A stretch of 64,000 nucleotides of DNA from Streptomyces sp. ISL-98 (GTDB lineage: Bacteria > Actinomycetota > Actinomycetes > Streptomycetales > Streptomycetaceae), in the NCBI RefSeq assembly GCF_018614055.1, contig NZ_JAGGPB010000026.1:62001-126000 (forward strand), given 5' to 3'. Shown piece by piece: positions 39,799 through 48,647 of this stretch (position 1 is its first letter; the number at the start of each line of letters is the position of its first letter). The notes beneath the pieces were generated by a model that was given only the letters and a program-made list of their open reading frames with translations, did not search any database and had not been told where the DNA came from. A program made the position numbers and the translations under genes.

Positions 39799-40575
39799 TT
39801 ATGAATACAGGTCACGGAGGCGAACCGAGAGGCAAGTCACGCACCCTTCGAGCTTCTCGAACTCGCCGATGTCCACCAAAACAGGTTCATAACCAAGATC
39901 GTTGAAGAGTTCCGCCGTCTGCGGCGCACTCGCCGCCATCAGCAGCTTCCCGCCGCCCAGCAGCACCACATGCGACCCGGACTCCTCCGGCACCGGCAGG
40001 AAGCGCGGGAAGACGGAGGGTGCGTCCACCATCGGCTCGAAGCCGATGACTGTGCCGTCGGGCAGCGCCGTGACCGCCGATTTCAGGTGCAGCACCTTGC
40101 TGACGGGCACGGCGACGATCCGTGCCCCGAGCGGCTCGAAGGCGGCCCGCAGCTGCTGCACGCCCGCCGCGTTGGTCCGCCCCCCGCGCCCCACGTAGAT
40201 CGTGTCGCCCATCTTGAGGACGTCGCCGCCGTCCAGGGTGCCCGGCTCCCACACCCAGTTCACCGAGCACCCGAGCCGAGCCACCGCCTCCTCCACGCCC
40301 ACCGTCTCCGGCCTGCGCGTTTCGGCCCCCGGCCGCGCGATCAGGGCCACATTCCGGTACATCACCACCGCGTCCTCCACGAACACCGCATCCGGGCAGT
40401 CGTCGGCCGGCGCCACCTCGACGGTCGCCCAGCCGTGCGCGCGCAGCGCCTCGGTGTACGCCTCCCACTGCGCGACGGCCAGTGCCGGGTCGACGGGGCT
40501 CCGCTCGATGTGCGTGACCAGGCCTTCGGCGAGGCGCGGCCCGGGGCGGCGGACGAGGGCTTTTCTGCTGGGCAT
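39799..40575 (-). CDS. ddaH: Dimethylargininase (DDAH)
   Basis: 258 residues from the ATG at 40575. An N-terminal RRPGPRLAEGLVTHIER and FVEDAVV, DGGDVLKMGDTIYVGRGGRTN match the pentein fold of DDAH. Catalytic His163 (KVLHLKSAVTAL) and Cys248 (GCVTCLSVRL) are present. It hydrolyses asymmetric dimethylarginine to citrulline and dimethylamine. ATG follows a 107-base gap after the ABC-F stop; no partner genes are adjacent. Confidence 0.93.
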   Translation of the reverse strand: MPSRKALVRRPGPRLAEGLVTHIERSPVDPALAVAQWEAYTEALRAHGWATVEVAPADDCPDAVFVEDAVVMYRNVALIARPGAETRRPETVGVEEAVARLGCSVNWVWEPGTLDGGDVLKMGDTIYVGRGGRTNAAGVQQLRAAFEPLGARIVAVPVSKVLHLKSAVTALPDGTVIGFEPMVDAPSVFPRFLPVPEESGSHVVLLGGGKLLMAASAPQTAELFNDLGYEPVLVDIGEFEKLEGCVTCLSVRLRDLYS

Positions 40576-40682
40576 GGGCAGTCTCTCCAGAATCAGAGCG
40601 GGTGACCGGCATCACGAGCCTTCCCCGTGAAGGCGAACGCACGCACGACGCCTCCGTGCCCGCTTTACGGCACTGTCACCTC

Positions 40683-42290
40683 TTACGTCACTGGCGCCTC
40701 CTCGCCCCCGAGCTCCAGCCGCCGGGTGATGCCGATCGACTCCAGGAACGGTTCGTCGTGGCTCGCCACGATCAGCGCACCCTCGTACGACTCCAGGGCC
40801 TGAGTCAGCCGGCGCACACTCGCGATGTCCAGGTTGTTCGTCGGCTCGTCGAGCATCAGCAACTGCGGCGCGGGCTCCGCGAGCAGCAGCGCCGCCAAAG
40901 TGGCGCGGAACCGCTCACCGCCCGACAGGGTCCCGGCCGCCTGATCGGCACGCGCCCCCTTGAAAAGGAAGCGCGCGAGCCGCGCCCTGATGACGTTGTT
41001 GGTCGCCGAAGGCGCGAACCGCGCCACGTTCTCGGCGACGCTCAGCGCGTCGTCCAGTACGTCGAGCCGCTGGGGCAGAAAGCGCAGCGGGACGTGCGCG
41101 ACGGCCTCGCCCGACACCGGTTCCAGATCGCCGGTGATCGTGCGCAGCAGCGTCGTCTTGCCCGCCCCGTTGCGCCCGAGCAGCGCGATCCGCTCCGGGC
41201 CGCGCACCTCGAACTCGCCGCCGATTCCCGCCCCGTGCCGCAATGCGAGATCACGCAGAGTCAGCACCCTGCGGCCCGGATGCACGGTGGTGTGCGGCAG
41301 TACGACGTTGATCTCGTCGTCGTCGCGCACCGCATCGGCGGCCTCGCTCAGCCGGTCCTTCGCCTCCGCCAGTTTCTCGGTGTGCATGATGCGGTGCTTG
41401 CCCGCCGACTCCTGGGCGGCGCGTTTGCGGGCCCCCATGACGATCTTCGGCTCGCGCTTGTTGTCGTTCATCTTCTGCCCGTACCGCTTCCTGCGGGCCA
41501 GCTTCACGTGCGCATCGGCCAGTTCCTTCTTCTGTCGGTGTACGTCGGCCTCGGCAGCCCGGACCATGCGTTCGGCTGCCCCCTGCTCGACGGCCAGCGC
41601 TTCCTCGTACGCCGAGAAGTTGCCGCCGTACCACCGGACTTCGCCCTCGCGCAGTTCGGCGATCCGGTCCACGCGCTCCAGCAGTTCACGGTCGTGGCTG
41701 ACCACGACCATCACACCGGGCCAGGCCTCGACCGCCGCGTACAGGTGCTCCCGCGCATGCCGGTCCAGGTTGTTCGTTGGCTCGTCGAGCAGGAGTACGT
41801 CCGGGCGGCGGAGCAGCAGCGCGGCCAGCCGCAGCAGCACGGACTCGCCGCCGGACACCTCGCCGATGGTCCGGTCGAGGCCGATCCGGACGAGCCCGAG
41901 CTGGTCGAGGGTGGCGCGGGCGCGCTCCTCGACGTCCCAGTCGTCGCCGACTGCGGTGAAGTGCTCCTCCGTCGCCTCGCCCGCCTCGATGGCGTGCAGC
42001 GCGGCGCGGGCACCGGCGATGCCCAGGGCTTCGTCGACGCGCAGCCCGGTGTCGAGGACCAGGTTCTGCGGGAGGTAGCCGATCTCGCCGGCCACCTGGA
42101 TCTTGCCGCTGGTGGGCGTGAGTTCACGGGCCGCCAGCCGCAACAGTGTTGACTTGCCAGAGCCGTTGAGCCCGATCAGTCCGGTTCTGCCCGGGCCGAC
42201 AGCCAGCTGGAAGTCGTCGAACACGGGTGTCCCGTCCGGCCAGCCGAAAGACAGCGCGGAGCAGGTGAGATGGGTGGGGAAGGTAGACAA
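40683..42290 (-). CDS. ABC-F ATPase (ribosome-associated/antibiotic-resistance-like)
   Basis: 535 residues from a TTG at 42290 with GGGAGG about 6 bases upstream. Two ATP-binding domains are separated by a charged alpha-helical linker (about 195-330) and no membrane region is present. Both domains have a Walker A (GLNGSGKST; GRNGAGKTT), signature (EVSGGES; TLSGGERFR) and DEPTNNLD Walker B. The second domain uses AAQE-type coupling (SHDEPFL). ABC-F proteins bind the ribosome E site and often give antibiotic protection. The 314-base leader holds a 35-codon upstream reading frame. Confidence 0.9.
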   Translation of the reverse strand: MSTFPTHLTCSALSFGWPDGTPVFDDFQLAVGPGRTGLIGLNGSGKSTLLRLAARELTPTSGKIQVAGEIGYLPQNLVLDTGLRVDEALGIAGARAALHAIEAGEATEEHFTAVGDDWDVEERARATLDQLGLVRIGLDRTIGEVSGGESVLLRLAALLLRRPDVLLLDEPTNNLDRHAREHLYAAVEAWPGVMVVVSHDRELLERVDRIAELREGEVRWYGGNFSAYEEALAVEQGAAERMVRAAEADVHRQKKELADAHVKLARRKRYGQKMNDNKREPKIVMGARKRAAQESAGKHRIMHTEKLAEAKDRLSEAADAVRDDDEINVVLPHTTVHPGRRVLTLRDLALRHGAGIGGEFEVRGPERIALLGRNGAGKTTLLRTITGDLEPVSGEAVAHVPLRFLPQRLDVLDDALSVAENVARFAPSATNNVIRARLARFLFKGARADQAAGTLSGGERFRATLAALLLAEPAPQLLMLDEPTNNLDIASVRRLTQALESYEGALIVASHDEPFLESIGITRRLELGGEEAPVT

Positions 42291-42604
42291 GGGGGCCTCC
42301 CGGTTGCTGGGAACGAGCAGGGCAACGGGTGGAGACACCGGGGTGGCGGCGACGACTTGTGGGCCTGTGGAAGGAGGGCCTCGCCAGGAAAGCGAAATGG
42401 CCCCGGTCCGGGGTGGACGGCTCAAGTGCCGAGGTCGCACGCGGGGCGCACAGACGGAAGCTGTGCGACGCGGTGTCTCAGGACCTCAGACGAGCAACGT
42501 CCCACTCCGATCGACGACAACAGGGCCATGACCAAAGTACGACGCCCCCTTGCCGACCGCCACCGATTTATCGCGGGGCGGGCGCAGAGGCGGCCGGAGT
42601 GCGG
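42291..42604 (-). other. Long leader of the ABC-F gene with a possible 35-codon uORF
   Basis: This 314-base stretch, between the ABC-F start and the SsgA-like gene, holds no substantial gene. On the minus strand an ATG at 42529 opens a 35-codon frame (MALLSSIGVGRCSSEV...) that ends at 42422, without a clear ribosome site. Leader peptides regulate many ABC-F genes, so attenuation is possible; evidence is weak. Confidence 0.4.
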
Positions 42605-43021
42605 CTAGAGCGCGTCGCGCAGCAGCTCTGCCAGGTCGTGGTCGACATCGAGGTGCAGGTGTTCGCCCCCGACGGGGACCAGTTCGTGCGTGCGCTTGAG
42701 AAAGCGGCGCAGGTCGGCGGTGCGGATGTGCACCATCGCGGTGCCCTCCAGTGCGTGGAACTCCAGCACGGTCCGCCCGTACCCGTACGGCCGCACCTGT
42801 ACGTCGCCCAGACCGGCCCGCCGGTCCACGCCCGTCAGCAGCAGCTCACGGGCGAACGCCCACGAGACCTCGACGCCCTCCAGCGTCGCTGTGGGCGGGA
42901 AGGCCATGCGTACGGCGAAGGGGTCGGCGCTGTCGTACCGCAGGACGGCGCTGACGATCTCCATCCGGGGCGTGGACGAGACCAGGCGGGCCTGCACGGA
43001 TTGCTCAATCACGGGGGCCAT
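42605..43021 (-). CDS. SsgA-like sporulation/cell-division regulator (SALP)
   Basis: 138 residues from the ATG at 43021. LRYDSADPFAVRMAFPP, VSWAFARELLLTGVDRRAGLGDVQVRPYG and LKRTHELVPVGGEHLHLDVDHDLAELL are the conserved SALP (SsgA/SsgB) segments. SALPs guide septum placement and spore-wall steps during sporulation in Streptomyces. It is a member distinct from SsgB in the sequence of its core (VSWAFARELLL); exact paralogue not assigned. Divergent from the exported propeller gene. Confidence 0.92.
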   Translation of the reverse strand: MAPVIEQSVQARLVSSTPRMEIVSAVLRYDSADPFAVRMAFPPTATLEGVEVSWAFARELLLTGVDRRAGLGDVQVRPYGYGRTVLEFHALEGTAMVHIRTADLRRFLKRTHELVPVGGEHLHLDVDHDLAELLRDAL

Positions 43022-43208
43022 GGCCTGATCCCTCTCACGACTCGGTGCTGCTGCGGTGTGTCACAGGGACAGACGTAGAAACTCGCCATTCCGTGCATGC
43101 GGTGGTGGCGTGACCTGCGTCACCATCAGTCCGAGACCTTGCTGGTGCTTGGTGGGCCGGGGGCCGCACCCTGGACGGGGCTGGTGCGTTGGGCTAGCTT
43201 CCAGCGCC

Positions 43209-44306
43209 ATGAGGGGCATGGGGAAAACGAGACGAATGGTGTCGCTGGGACTGTGCGGGGCGGCGCTGGCCGCCGCTCTGGCCTCGGTGGCCGCGCCGGC
43301 GCAGGCGGACGTACCGGCAGAGGAGGCCCAGGGGCGGGGGCCCGGCTGGCACCTGAAGGACACCGGCACGGACGTACGGTTCCGGGGCCTCGCCGCGGTC
43401 AGCAGGAAGACGGCGTGGGTGGCCGGGTCCAAGGGCACGGTCCTGCGCACCGCCGACGGCGGCCGGAGCTGGCGAAATGTTTCGCCGCCGGGCGCGGGGG
43501 AGCTGGAATTCCGCGACATCGAGGCCTTCGGCGCGCGGCGGGCGGTGGTGCTGGCCATCGGCGAGGGCGAGGCGTCCCGGGTCTTCCGTACCGAGGACGG
43601 CGGCGCGACCTGGACCGAGAGCTTCCGCAACGCCGACCCGAAGGCGTTCTACGACTGCATCACCTTCTTCGACAGCCGTAACGGCCTGGCGATGAGCGAC
43701 CCGATCGACGGCAAGTACCGCATCCTGTCCACCGGCGACGGCGGCAAGTCGTGGAAGGTCCTGCCGACCGACGGAATGCCGGTCGCGCAGACCGGCGAGG
43801 CGGGATTCGCGGCGAGCGGCCAGTGCCTGGTCAGTTCCGGGGCGCGGGACGTGTGGCTGGCGACGGGCGGTGGCGCGACCGGCCGGGTGCTGCACTCCGC
43901 CGATCGCGGTCTGACCTGGACCGCCGCCGAATCGACGATCCCGGCGGGTGACTCGGCGCGGGGCGTCTTCGGGCTCGCCTTCCGTGACCGGAACCATGGC
44001 ATCGCGGTCGGCGGCGACTACCGCAAGGACCAGCCGTCCCCGCGGGCGGCGGCGGTGACCGCGGACGGCGGACGCAGCTGGCGGCAGTCGACGACGCCTC
44101 CGCCGGCGTACCGCTCCGGGGTCGCATGGCTGCCGCACACGAAGTCTGCGGCGCTGGCGGTCGGTCCCACGGGTACGGACGTCACGCTGGACGGCGGGCG
44201 GAGCTGGCGCACCGTCGATACGGGGTCGTACGACACGGTCGACTGTGCGCGGGACGGGGGCTGCTGGGCGTCGGGGGAGAAGGGGCGAGTGGCGAGCCTG
44301 GGCTGA
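43209..44306 (+). CDS. Secreted YCF48/BNR-repeat beta-propeller protein
   Basis: 365 residues from the ATG at 43209. A signal peptide (1-36, MGKTRRMVSLGLCGAALAAALASVAAP) is followed by repeated Asp-box blades: LRTADGGRSW, FRTEDGGATW, LSTGDGGKSW, LHSADRGLTW, VTADGGRSW and VTLDGGRSW, six in all, a propeller like photosystem II assembly YCF48 and sialidase-like folds. No catalytic residues are evident. The function outside the cell is unknown. Confidence 0.88.
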   Translation: MRGMGKTRRMVSLGLCGAALAAALASVAAPAQADVPAEEAQGRGPGWHLKDTGTDVRFRGLAAVSRKTAWVAGSKGTVLRTADGGRSWRNVSPPGAGELEFRDIEAFGARRAVVLAIGEGEASRVFRTEDGGATWTESFRNADPKAFYDCITFFDSRNGLAMSDPIDGKYRILSTGDGGKSWKVLPTDGMPVAQTGEAGFAASGQCLVSSGARDVWLATGGGATGRVLHSADRGLTWTAAESTIPAGDSARGVFGLAFRDRNHGIAVGGDYRKDQPSPRAAAVTADGGRSWRQSTTPPPAYRSGVAWLPHTKSAALAVGPTGTDVTLDGGRSWRTVDTGSYDTVDCARDGGCWASGEKGRVASLG

Positions 44307-44410
44307 CAGCGCGGGTTGCCTGCGGCGCTGTTCCCCCAGCCGTCCCTTTCCCGCTGTGACATCTTGCGGCTGCCGCCGCGTGGGGGGCTCCGCCCCAGAC
44401 CCCGGTCCTC

Positions 44411-44449
44411 AAACGCCGGACGGCTGAAAAGTCAGCCCGTCCGGCGTTT
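44411..44449. terminator. Strong hairpin between the propeller gene and yciI-like gene
   Basis: 13-bp arms AAACGCCGGACGG and CCGTCCGGCGTTT plus an inner CTGA/TCAG stem, loop AAAG, one bulged C. It lies between convergent genes ending at 44306 and 44464 and ends in TTTT, fitting a bidirectional terminator of the common Streptomyces CGCCGGACGG class. Confidence 0.85.
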
Positions 44450-44463
44450 TCGAGGGCACGCCC

Positions 44464-44766
44464 TTACGCCGACGGCAACTGCTGCCTGAACGGGGCCAGT
44501 TCCGGCGCCGTCTTCGTCGCGATGAACTCAGTGATCCGGTACGAGCAAACGCCCCCCACCGTAAAAGGATCCGCCGCCGCGATCTTCTCGATCTGCGCGC
44601 GGTCGTCCCCGACGGCCAGGATCACCCCGCCGTCACGCGGCTGCTTGCGCCCCGAGGCGATGAAGAGTCCCGCCTCGTACTGCGCGTCCAGCCAGGCCAC
44701 GTGCGCTTCGAGCAGCTCTTCGACGCGCTCTAGGGGTGCGGTGTAGGTCAACTCCAGTACGAACAT
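44464..44766 (-). CDS. YciI-family protein
   Basis: 100 residues from the ATG at 44766. MFVLELTYTAPLERVEELLEAHVAWLDAQYEAGLFIASGRKQPRDGG (in part) is the conserved YciI fold, a dimeric ferredoxin-like protein with a His/Asp pocket (AHVAWLD). Its biological role is unknown. It is convergent with the propeller gene and divergent from endonuclease V, 33 bases between the starts. Confidence 0.87.
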   Translation of the reverse strand: MFVLELTYTAPLERVEELLEAHVAWLDAQYEAGLFIASGRKQPRDGGVILAVGDDRAQIEKIAAADPFTVGGVCSYRITEFIATKTAPELAPFRQQLPSA

Positions 44767-44799
44767 GAGCGCCAGGCTACCCCGTACCCTCTGACCACT

Positions 44800-45474
44800 A
44801 TGGACGAGACCGAAGCCCGCGCAATCCAGGACGAACTGCGCACCCGAGTCGTGCTCGACGAGCCCGGCCCCCCGCCCGGCACCGGCCTGGTGACCGGCGT
44901 CGACGTGGCGTACGACGACGAGCGTGACGTCGTCGCGGCCGCCGCGGTCGTCCTCGACGCCGCAACCCTCGCCGTCGTCGAGGAGGCCACCGCCGTCGGC
45001 CACGTCACCTTCCCCTACGTGCCCGGCCTGCTGGCCTTCCGTGAGCTCCCAACGGTGCTGGCCGCCCTTGAGTCCCTCTCCTCCGACCCCGGCCTCGTGG
45101 TCTGCGACGGCTACGGACGCGCCCACCCGCGCCGCTTCGGCCTGGCCAGCCACCTCGGCGTCGTCACCGGGCTCGCGACAATCGGCGTCGCCAAGAACCC
45201 CTTCACCTTTACCTACGAACAGCCAGGCGTACGGCGCGGATCCGCGTCCCCGCTGCTGGACGAGGCCGGGGAGGAGGTCGGCCGGGCCCTGCGTACCCAG
45301 GACGGTGTGAAGCCGGTGTTCGTTTCCGTCGGCCACCGGGTGAGCCTGGACAACGCCTGCGCCCACACCTTGCATCTGGCCCCCGGCTACCGCCTCCCGG
45401 AGTCGACGCGCAGGTCGGACGCCCTGTGCCGCCGGGCGCTGCGGGAAGCCACCGGTTTTGGAACAACCGCGTAA
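44800..45474 (+). CDS. nfi: Endonuclease V (deoxyinosine-specific)
   Basis: 224 residues from the ATG at 44800. Asp35 (GVDVAYDD), Tyr73 and Glu82 (YVPGLLAFRE), and Asp103 (CDGYGRAHPRRFGLASHLGV) supply the metal and base-recognition residues of the family; GVAKNPFTF and VSVGHRVSLDNAC are further motifs. The enzyme cuts DNA (or RNA) 3' to deaminated adenine. The gene is followed 51 bases later by a small membrane protein. Confidence 0.93.
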   Translation: MDETEARAIQDELRTRVVLDEPGPPPGTGLVTGVDVAYDDERDVVAAAAVVLDAATLAVVEEATAVGHVTFPYVPGLLAFRELPTVLAALESLSSDPGLVVCDGYGRAHPRRFGLASHLGVVTGLATIGVAKNPFTFTYEQPGVRRGSASPLLDEAGEEVGRALRTQDGVKPVFVSVGHRVSLDNACAHTLHLAPGYRLPESTRRSDALCRRALREATGFGTTA

Positions 45475-45525
45475 CTGAGTACGTGGACGGATGTTCGGGG
45501 AACTGGGATGCGGCAGGGTGATCGT

Positions 45526-45702
45526 ATGACCACGCACTCCGAACATCCCACGCACCCCAGGCCGTCCGAGGCACTCGAATCCGTCACCCTCCACCGCGCG
45601 GGCCGCCGTATGACGATGGGCATTCTGGTCGGTGGTCTGGCCGCGCTGGGGTGGACGGGCGGGATGATCTACACCATCGCGGGGTGGGTGACCGGCCCCT
45701 GA
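45526..45702 (+). CDS. Small membrane protein (58 residues)
   Basis: Starts at the ATG on 45526 (MTTHSEHPTHPRPSE), behind GGCAGGGTG. A hydrophilic, His/Pro-containing N-terminal half (about 30 residues) precedes one hydrophobic stretch (GILVGGLAALGWTGGMIYTIAGW). It is likely a single-pass protein with the N-terminus in the cytoplasm. No family is recognised. It lies downstream of nfi with a gap of 51 bases. Confidence 0.6.
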   Translation: MTTHSEHPTHPRPSEALESVTLHRAGRRMTMGILVGGLAALGWTGGMIYTIAGWVTGP

Positions 45703-45739
45703 GCCCGGCGGGCCGGCCGATCCCACCCCGCACATCAGC

Positions 45740-46930
45740 TCAGCGCACGGCCGCGACCCGGAACCCGATCCCCACCGCCTGCAGCCGCTCAAGAAGCGCG
45801 TCACCCATCGCCACCGCCGTCGTGACCTGCCCCGACGTCGGAGGCAGCGTGTCGAAGGCCAGGCACAGCACGGACTCGGCGAGCATCTTCGCCGTCTCGC
45901 CGTAGCCGGGGTCGCCGCCCGACACCTCGGTGAACACCCGGCGCCCGCCGCCCTCGCCCACGAAGCGCACCGTGAACCAGCTCCTGGCCCTGCGCTCCTC
46001 GTCGGGGCCCGAGCCCGCCGCGTACTTGCTCATCAGCCACGCGCGGGCCGCCGGAAGCTGGGCAAGTGCGAAGAGCGCGCCCGCCGCGACCGTCCCGCCC
46101 GCCGCCACCGGCAGCCGCTTCACCGCCGCGTAATGGCGGTACCGGAAATCCGGGCCGTACCGGGCGAGCGCGGCCGCCGAACGAGCCACCACCTGCGCAT
46201 CGATGGTCGCCAGCGGCAGCGCCCAGGTGCCCGTCTCACGGCTGCGCCGAGGCGCACTCAGCGGCGCCCGGGCCCGCCGCCCCACGAGGCGCGGCTCGTG
46301 CAGCCGCCGCTCCTTGGCGGCCTGAAGCGTCTGCCTGCTGCGCCCGAAGGCGGTGAGCGCCGAGGCGAAGGTGCCGCCCGAGAACATCGCGTTGGAGCGT
46401 ACGAATCCGTCGATGCGCAGGGGTACGTCGTCCGGCAGCTGCTGGACCGTGAAGTACACCCCGAGGTCGTGCGGGATCGAGTCGAAGCCGCAGGCGTGGA
46501 CGATGCGAGCCCCGGTCTCCCTGGCCCGCGCGTCGTACCCGAGGTACATCCGGTCGGCGAACTCCGGCTCGCCCGACAGGTCCGCGTAGTCCGTCCCCGC
46601 CTCGGCGCAGGCGGCGACCAGCCCCTCGCCGTACAGGATGTACGGGCCGACGGTCGTCGCGACGACGCGCGTGCTCTCGGCGAGTTCGCGCAGGGAGTCC
46701 GGTTCGGACGAGTCGGCGCGCAGGAGGGGGAGCTTCGCGCACGCGGGGTTGATGGCGGTGAGCCGTTCGCGGAGTTGCTCCAGCTTCGCGGGGGTACGTC
46801 CGGCGAGCGCCCAGCGGCACTCGGCGGGGGCGTGCGCGGCGAGGTACTCCGCGGTCAGTTGCCCGACGAAGCCTGTCGCACCGAAGAGCACGATGTCGTA
46901 TGCGCGCTCCGCCCCGTTCCGTCTGCTCAT
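45740..46930 (-). CDS. Saccharopine-dehydrogenase-like NADP-binding enoyl reductase
   Basis: 396 residues from the ATG at 46930. YDIVLFGATGFVGQLTAEYLA is the Rossmann NAD(P) site, GPYILYGEGLVAACAEAGTDYADLSGE follows, and the C-terminal stretch CLAFDTLPPTSGQVTTAVAMGDALLERL completes the family of trans-acting enoyl reductase/saccharopine dehydrogenase-like proteins in actinobacteria. Roles in lipid reduction are known for mycobacterial relatives; substrate here is unknown. No partner gene is adjacent. Confidence 0.87.
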   Translation of the reverse strand: MSRRNGAERAYDIVLFGATGFVGQLTAEYLAAHAPAECRWALAGRTPAKLEQLRERLTAINPACAKLPLLRADSSEPDSLRELAESTRVVATTVGPYILYGEGLVAACAEAGTDYADLSGEPEFADRMYLGYDARARETGARIVHACGFDSIPHDLGVYFTVQQLPDDVPLRIDGFVRSNAMFSGGTFASALTAFGRSRQTLQAAKERRLHEPRLVGRRARAPLSAPRRSRETGTWALPLATIDAQVVARSAAALARYGPDFRYRHYAAVKRLPVAAGGTVAAGALFALAQLPAARAWLMSKYAAGSGPDEERRARSWFTVRFVGEGGGRRVFTEVSGGDPGYGETAKMLAESVLCLAFDTLPPTSGQVTTAVAMGDALLERLQAVGIGFRVAAVR

Positions 46931-47022
46931 CGAGCCCTCCGCCGTTCGTCCCGTTGTCCCGCGCCGTTGTCGGTGGCCGAGGCTAGCGTGGGGCGCAAGA
47001 GAGTGCGACCAGGGAGGCAGGC

Positions 47023-47406
47023 ATGGTTGCGGTACCGAAGGGCGCTTTGACGAAGAGGGAAAAGGTGCGGGAGTTCGCCCTTACGCTGCCGGGCGCGGTG
47101 GAGGAGTTCCCCTGGGGGGAGACCGTCGTCAAGGTGAACAAGAAGATCTTCGTCTTCCTGGGGGTCGACGACGGCAGCTATCCGCCGGGCGTCGGCGTCA
47201 AGCTGAAGGACCAGGCGATCCACTCCCATGCCATGTCGTCGCCCGGCGCGGAGCCTTCGGGGTACGGGCTCGGCAAGGCGGGGTGGGTGCAGATTCCCCT
47301 GGCGGAGAAGGGGGCGCCCTCCGCCGACCTGCTCTGCGACTGGGTGGAGGAGAGCTACCGCACCATCGCAACGAAGAAGCTGGTCGCGGAGCTCGACGCG
47401 CGCTGA
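47023..47406 (+). CDS. MmcQ/YjbR-family protein
   Basis: 127 residues from the ATG at 47023 with AGGGAGG nearby. KVREFALTLPGAVEEFPWGETVVKVNKKIFVFLG and WVQIPLAEKGAPSADLLCDWVEESYRTIATKKL are the core of the MmcQ/YjbR family (double-wing DNA-binding-like fold). The function is unproven. It is the last gene before the acyl-CoA operon, in the same orientation, with a 107-base gap holding candidate operators. Confidence 0.86.
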   Translation: MVAVPKGALTKREKVREFALTLPGAVEEFPWGETVVKVNKKIFVFLGVDDGSYPPGVGVKLKDQAIHSHAMSSPGAEPSGYGLGKAGWVQIPLAEKGAPSADLLCDWVEESYRTIATKKLVAELDAR

Positions 47407-47417
47407 GGTGACACGAA

Positions 47418-47490
47418 TCTAAGCGCTTGCTCGGCCCAAGGTCTTGTGCAGAGTGGAACACGTTCTTAGCATCACTGATGTTACATCAGT
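47418..47490 (+). promoter_or_regulatory. Cluster of operator-like palindromes before the acyl-CoA operon
   Basis: Three elements precede the ATG at 47514. TCTAAGCGCTTGCT (47418-47431) matches the published KstR2-type consensus AnCAAGnnCTTGnT except for two outer bases. TGGAACACGTTCTT (47454-47467) fits KstR-type TnnAACnnGTTnnA except for the last base. ACTGATGT-T-ACATCAGT (47474-47490) is a perfect 8-bp-arm palindrome. These suggest TetR-type control of lipid or steroid catabolism; the assignments are inference. Confidence 0.55.
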
Positions 47491-47513
47491 TGTGTCACAG
47501 TGCTGGGGGCTTG

Positions 47514-48647
47514 ATGGCAGGGACAGCGAACGGCCCGCTCGCCGGTGTGCGCGTGGTGGAACTGGCGGGAATCGGACCCGGCCCGTTCGCCGCCATGCTC
47601 CTCGCCGATCTGGGCGCCGACGTGGTCCGAGTGGACCGCCCCGGCGGCGCCGGACTCAGTATCAATCCGGCATATGACCTCACCAACCGCAACAAACGCT
47701 CCGTCCTCATCGACCTCAAGTCGGCGGAAGGGCCGGCCCAGGTCCTCGCCCTCGTCGAGCGCGCCGACATCCTCGTCGAGGGCTACCGGCCGGGCGTCGC
47801 CGAGCGCCTCGGCGTCGGCCCGGACGCGTGCCTCGCCCGCAATCCGCAGCTCGTGTACGGGCGGATGACCGGCTGGGGACAGGACGGCCCGCTCGCACAG
47901 CGCGCCGGGCACGACATCGCGTACATCGCGCTCACCGGCACGCTCGGCATGTTCGGCAAGCCCGACGAGCCGCCCACCGTCCCGGCGAACCTGGTCGGCG
48001 ACTACGCGGGCGGCTCGCTCTACCTCGTCGTCGGCGTCCTCGCCGCGCTCCAGCACGCCCGTACGGAGGGCGGCGCCGGCCAGGTCGTCGACGCCGCGAT
48101 CGTGGACGGCGCGGCCCACCTCGCCACGATGATCCACGGGATGCTCGCGGCCGGTGGGTGGCAGGACCGGCGCGCGTCGAACCTTCTCGACGGCGGATGT
48201 CCCTTCTACGGCAATTACGAGACCTCGGACGGCCAGTACATGGCGGTCGGGGCCCTGGAGCCGCAGTTCTACGCCGAGTTCACCGAGCTGCTCGGCATCA
48301 AGGACGAGGCCCCGGAACGCAAAGACTTCGCCCGGTGGGACGAACTGCGGGATCTGATCACCGCCCGCTTCAAGACCAGGTCCCGCGACGAGTGGACCGC
48401 CGTCTTCGAGGGCTCCGACGCGTGCGTCGCCCCCGTCCTGTCGCTGCGCGAGGCCCCGTCCCACCCGCACCTCGCGGCCCGCGCCACCTTCGTCGACCAC
48501 GGCGGAATCACCCAGCCCGCGCCCGCGCCGCGCTTCTCGGCCACGCCGGGGGCGGTACGCCGACCGCCCGCGCAGCCCGGCGCGGACACGGCCGACGTGG
48601 CCCGCGACTGGGGCGTACCGAGCCTGGAAAGGGATGACGTCAGCTGA
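47514..48647 (+). CDS. CaiB/BaiF CoA-transferase family protein (alpha-methylacyl-CoA racemase-like)
   Basis: 377 residues from the ATG at 47514. LAGVRVVELAGIGPGPFAAMLLADLGADVVRVDRPGG is the class-III N-terminus; NRNKRSVLIDLKSAEG and the RMTGWGQDGPLAQRAGHDIAYIALTG region, with Asp in GHDI as the family's key residue, follow. ERKDFA in the middle and an internal position of Asp fit alpha-methylacyl-CoA racemases, which prepare branched acyl-CoAs for beta-oxidation. It heads a five-gene operon and its TGA overlaps the next ATG by one base. Confidence 0.9.
   Translation: MAGTANGPLAGVRVVELAGIGPGPFAAMLLADLGADVVRVDRPGGAGLSINPAYDLTNRNKRSVLIDLKSAEGPAQVLALVERADILVEGYRPGVAERLGVGPDACLARNPQLVYGRMTGWGQDGPLAQRAGHDIAYIALTGTLGMFGKPDEPPTVPANLVGDYAGGSLYLVVGVLAALQHARTEGGAGQVVDAAIVDGAAHLATMIHGMLAAGGWQDRRASNLLDGGCPFYGNYETSDGQYMAVGALEPQFYAEFTELLGIKDEAPERKDFARWDELRDLITARFKTRSRDEWTAVFEGSDACVAPVLSLREAPSHPHLAARATFVDHGGITQPAPAPRFSATPGAVRRPPAQPGADTADVARDWGVPSLERDDVS

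Noticed and set aside
47427..47513. Possible N-terminal extension of the CoA-transferase by 29 codons
   Set aside because: It would run through the operator-like palindromes and lacks similarity to the family, which begins at LAGVRVVEL shortly after the ATG at 47514.
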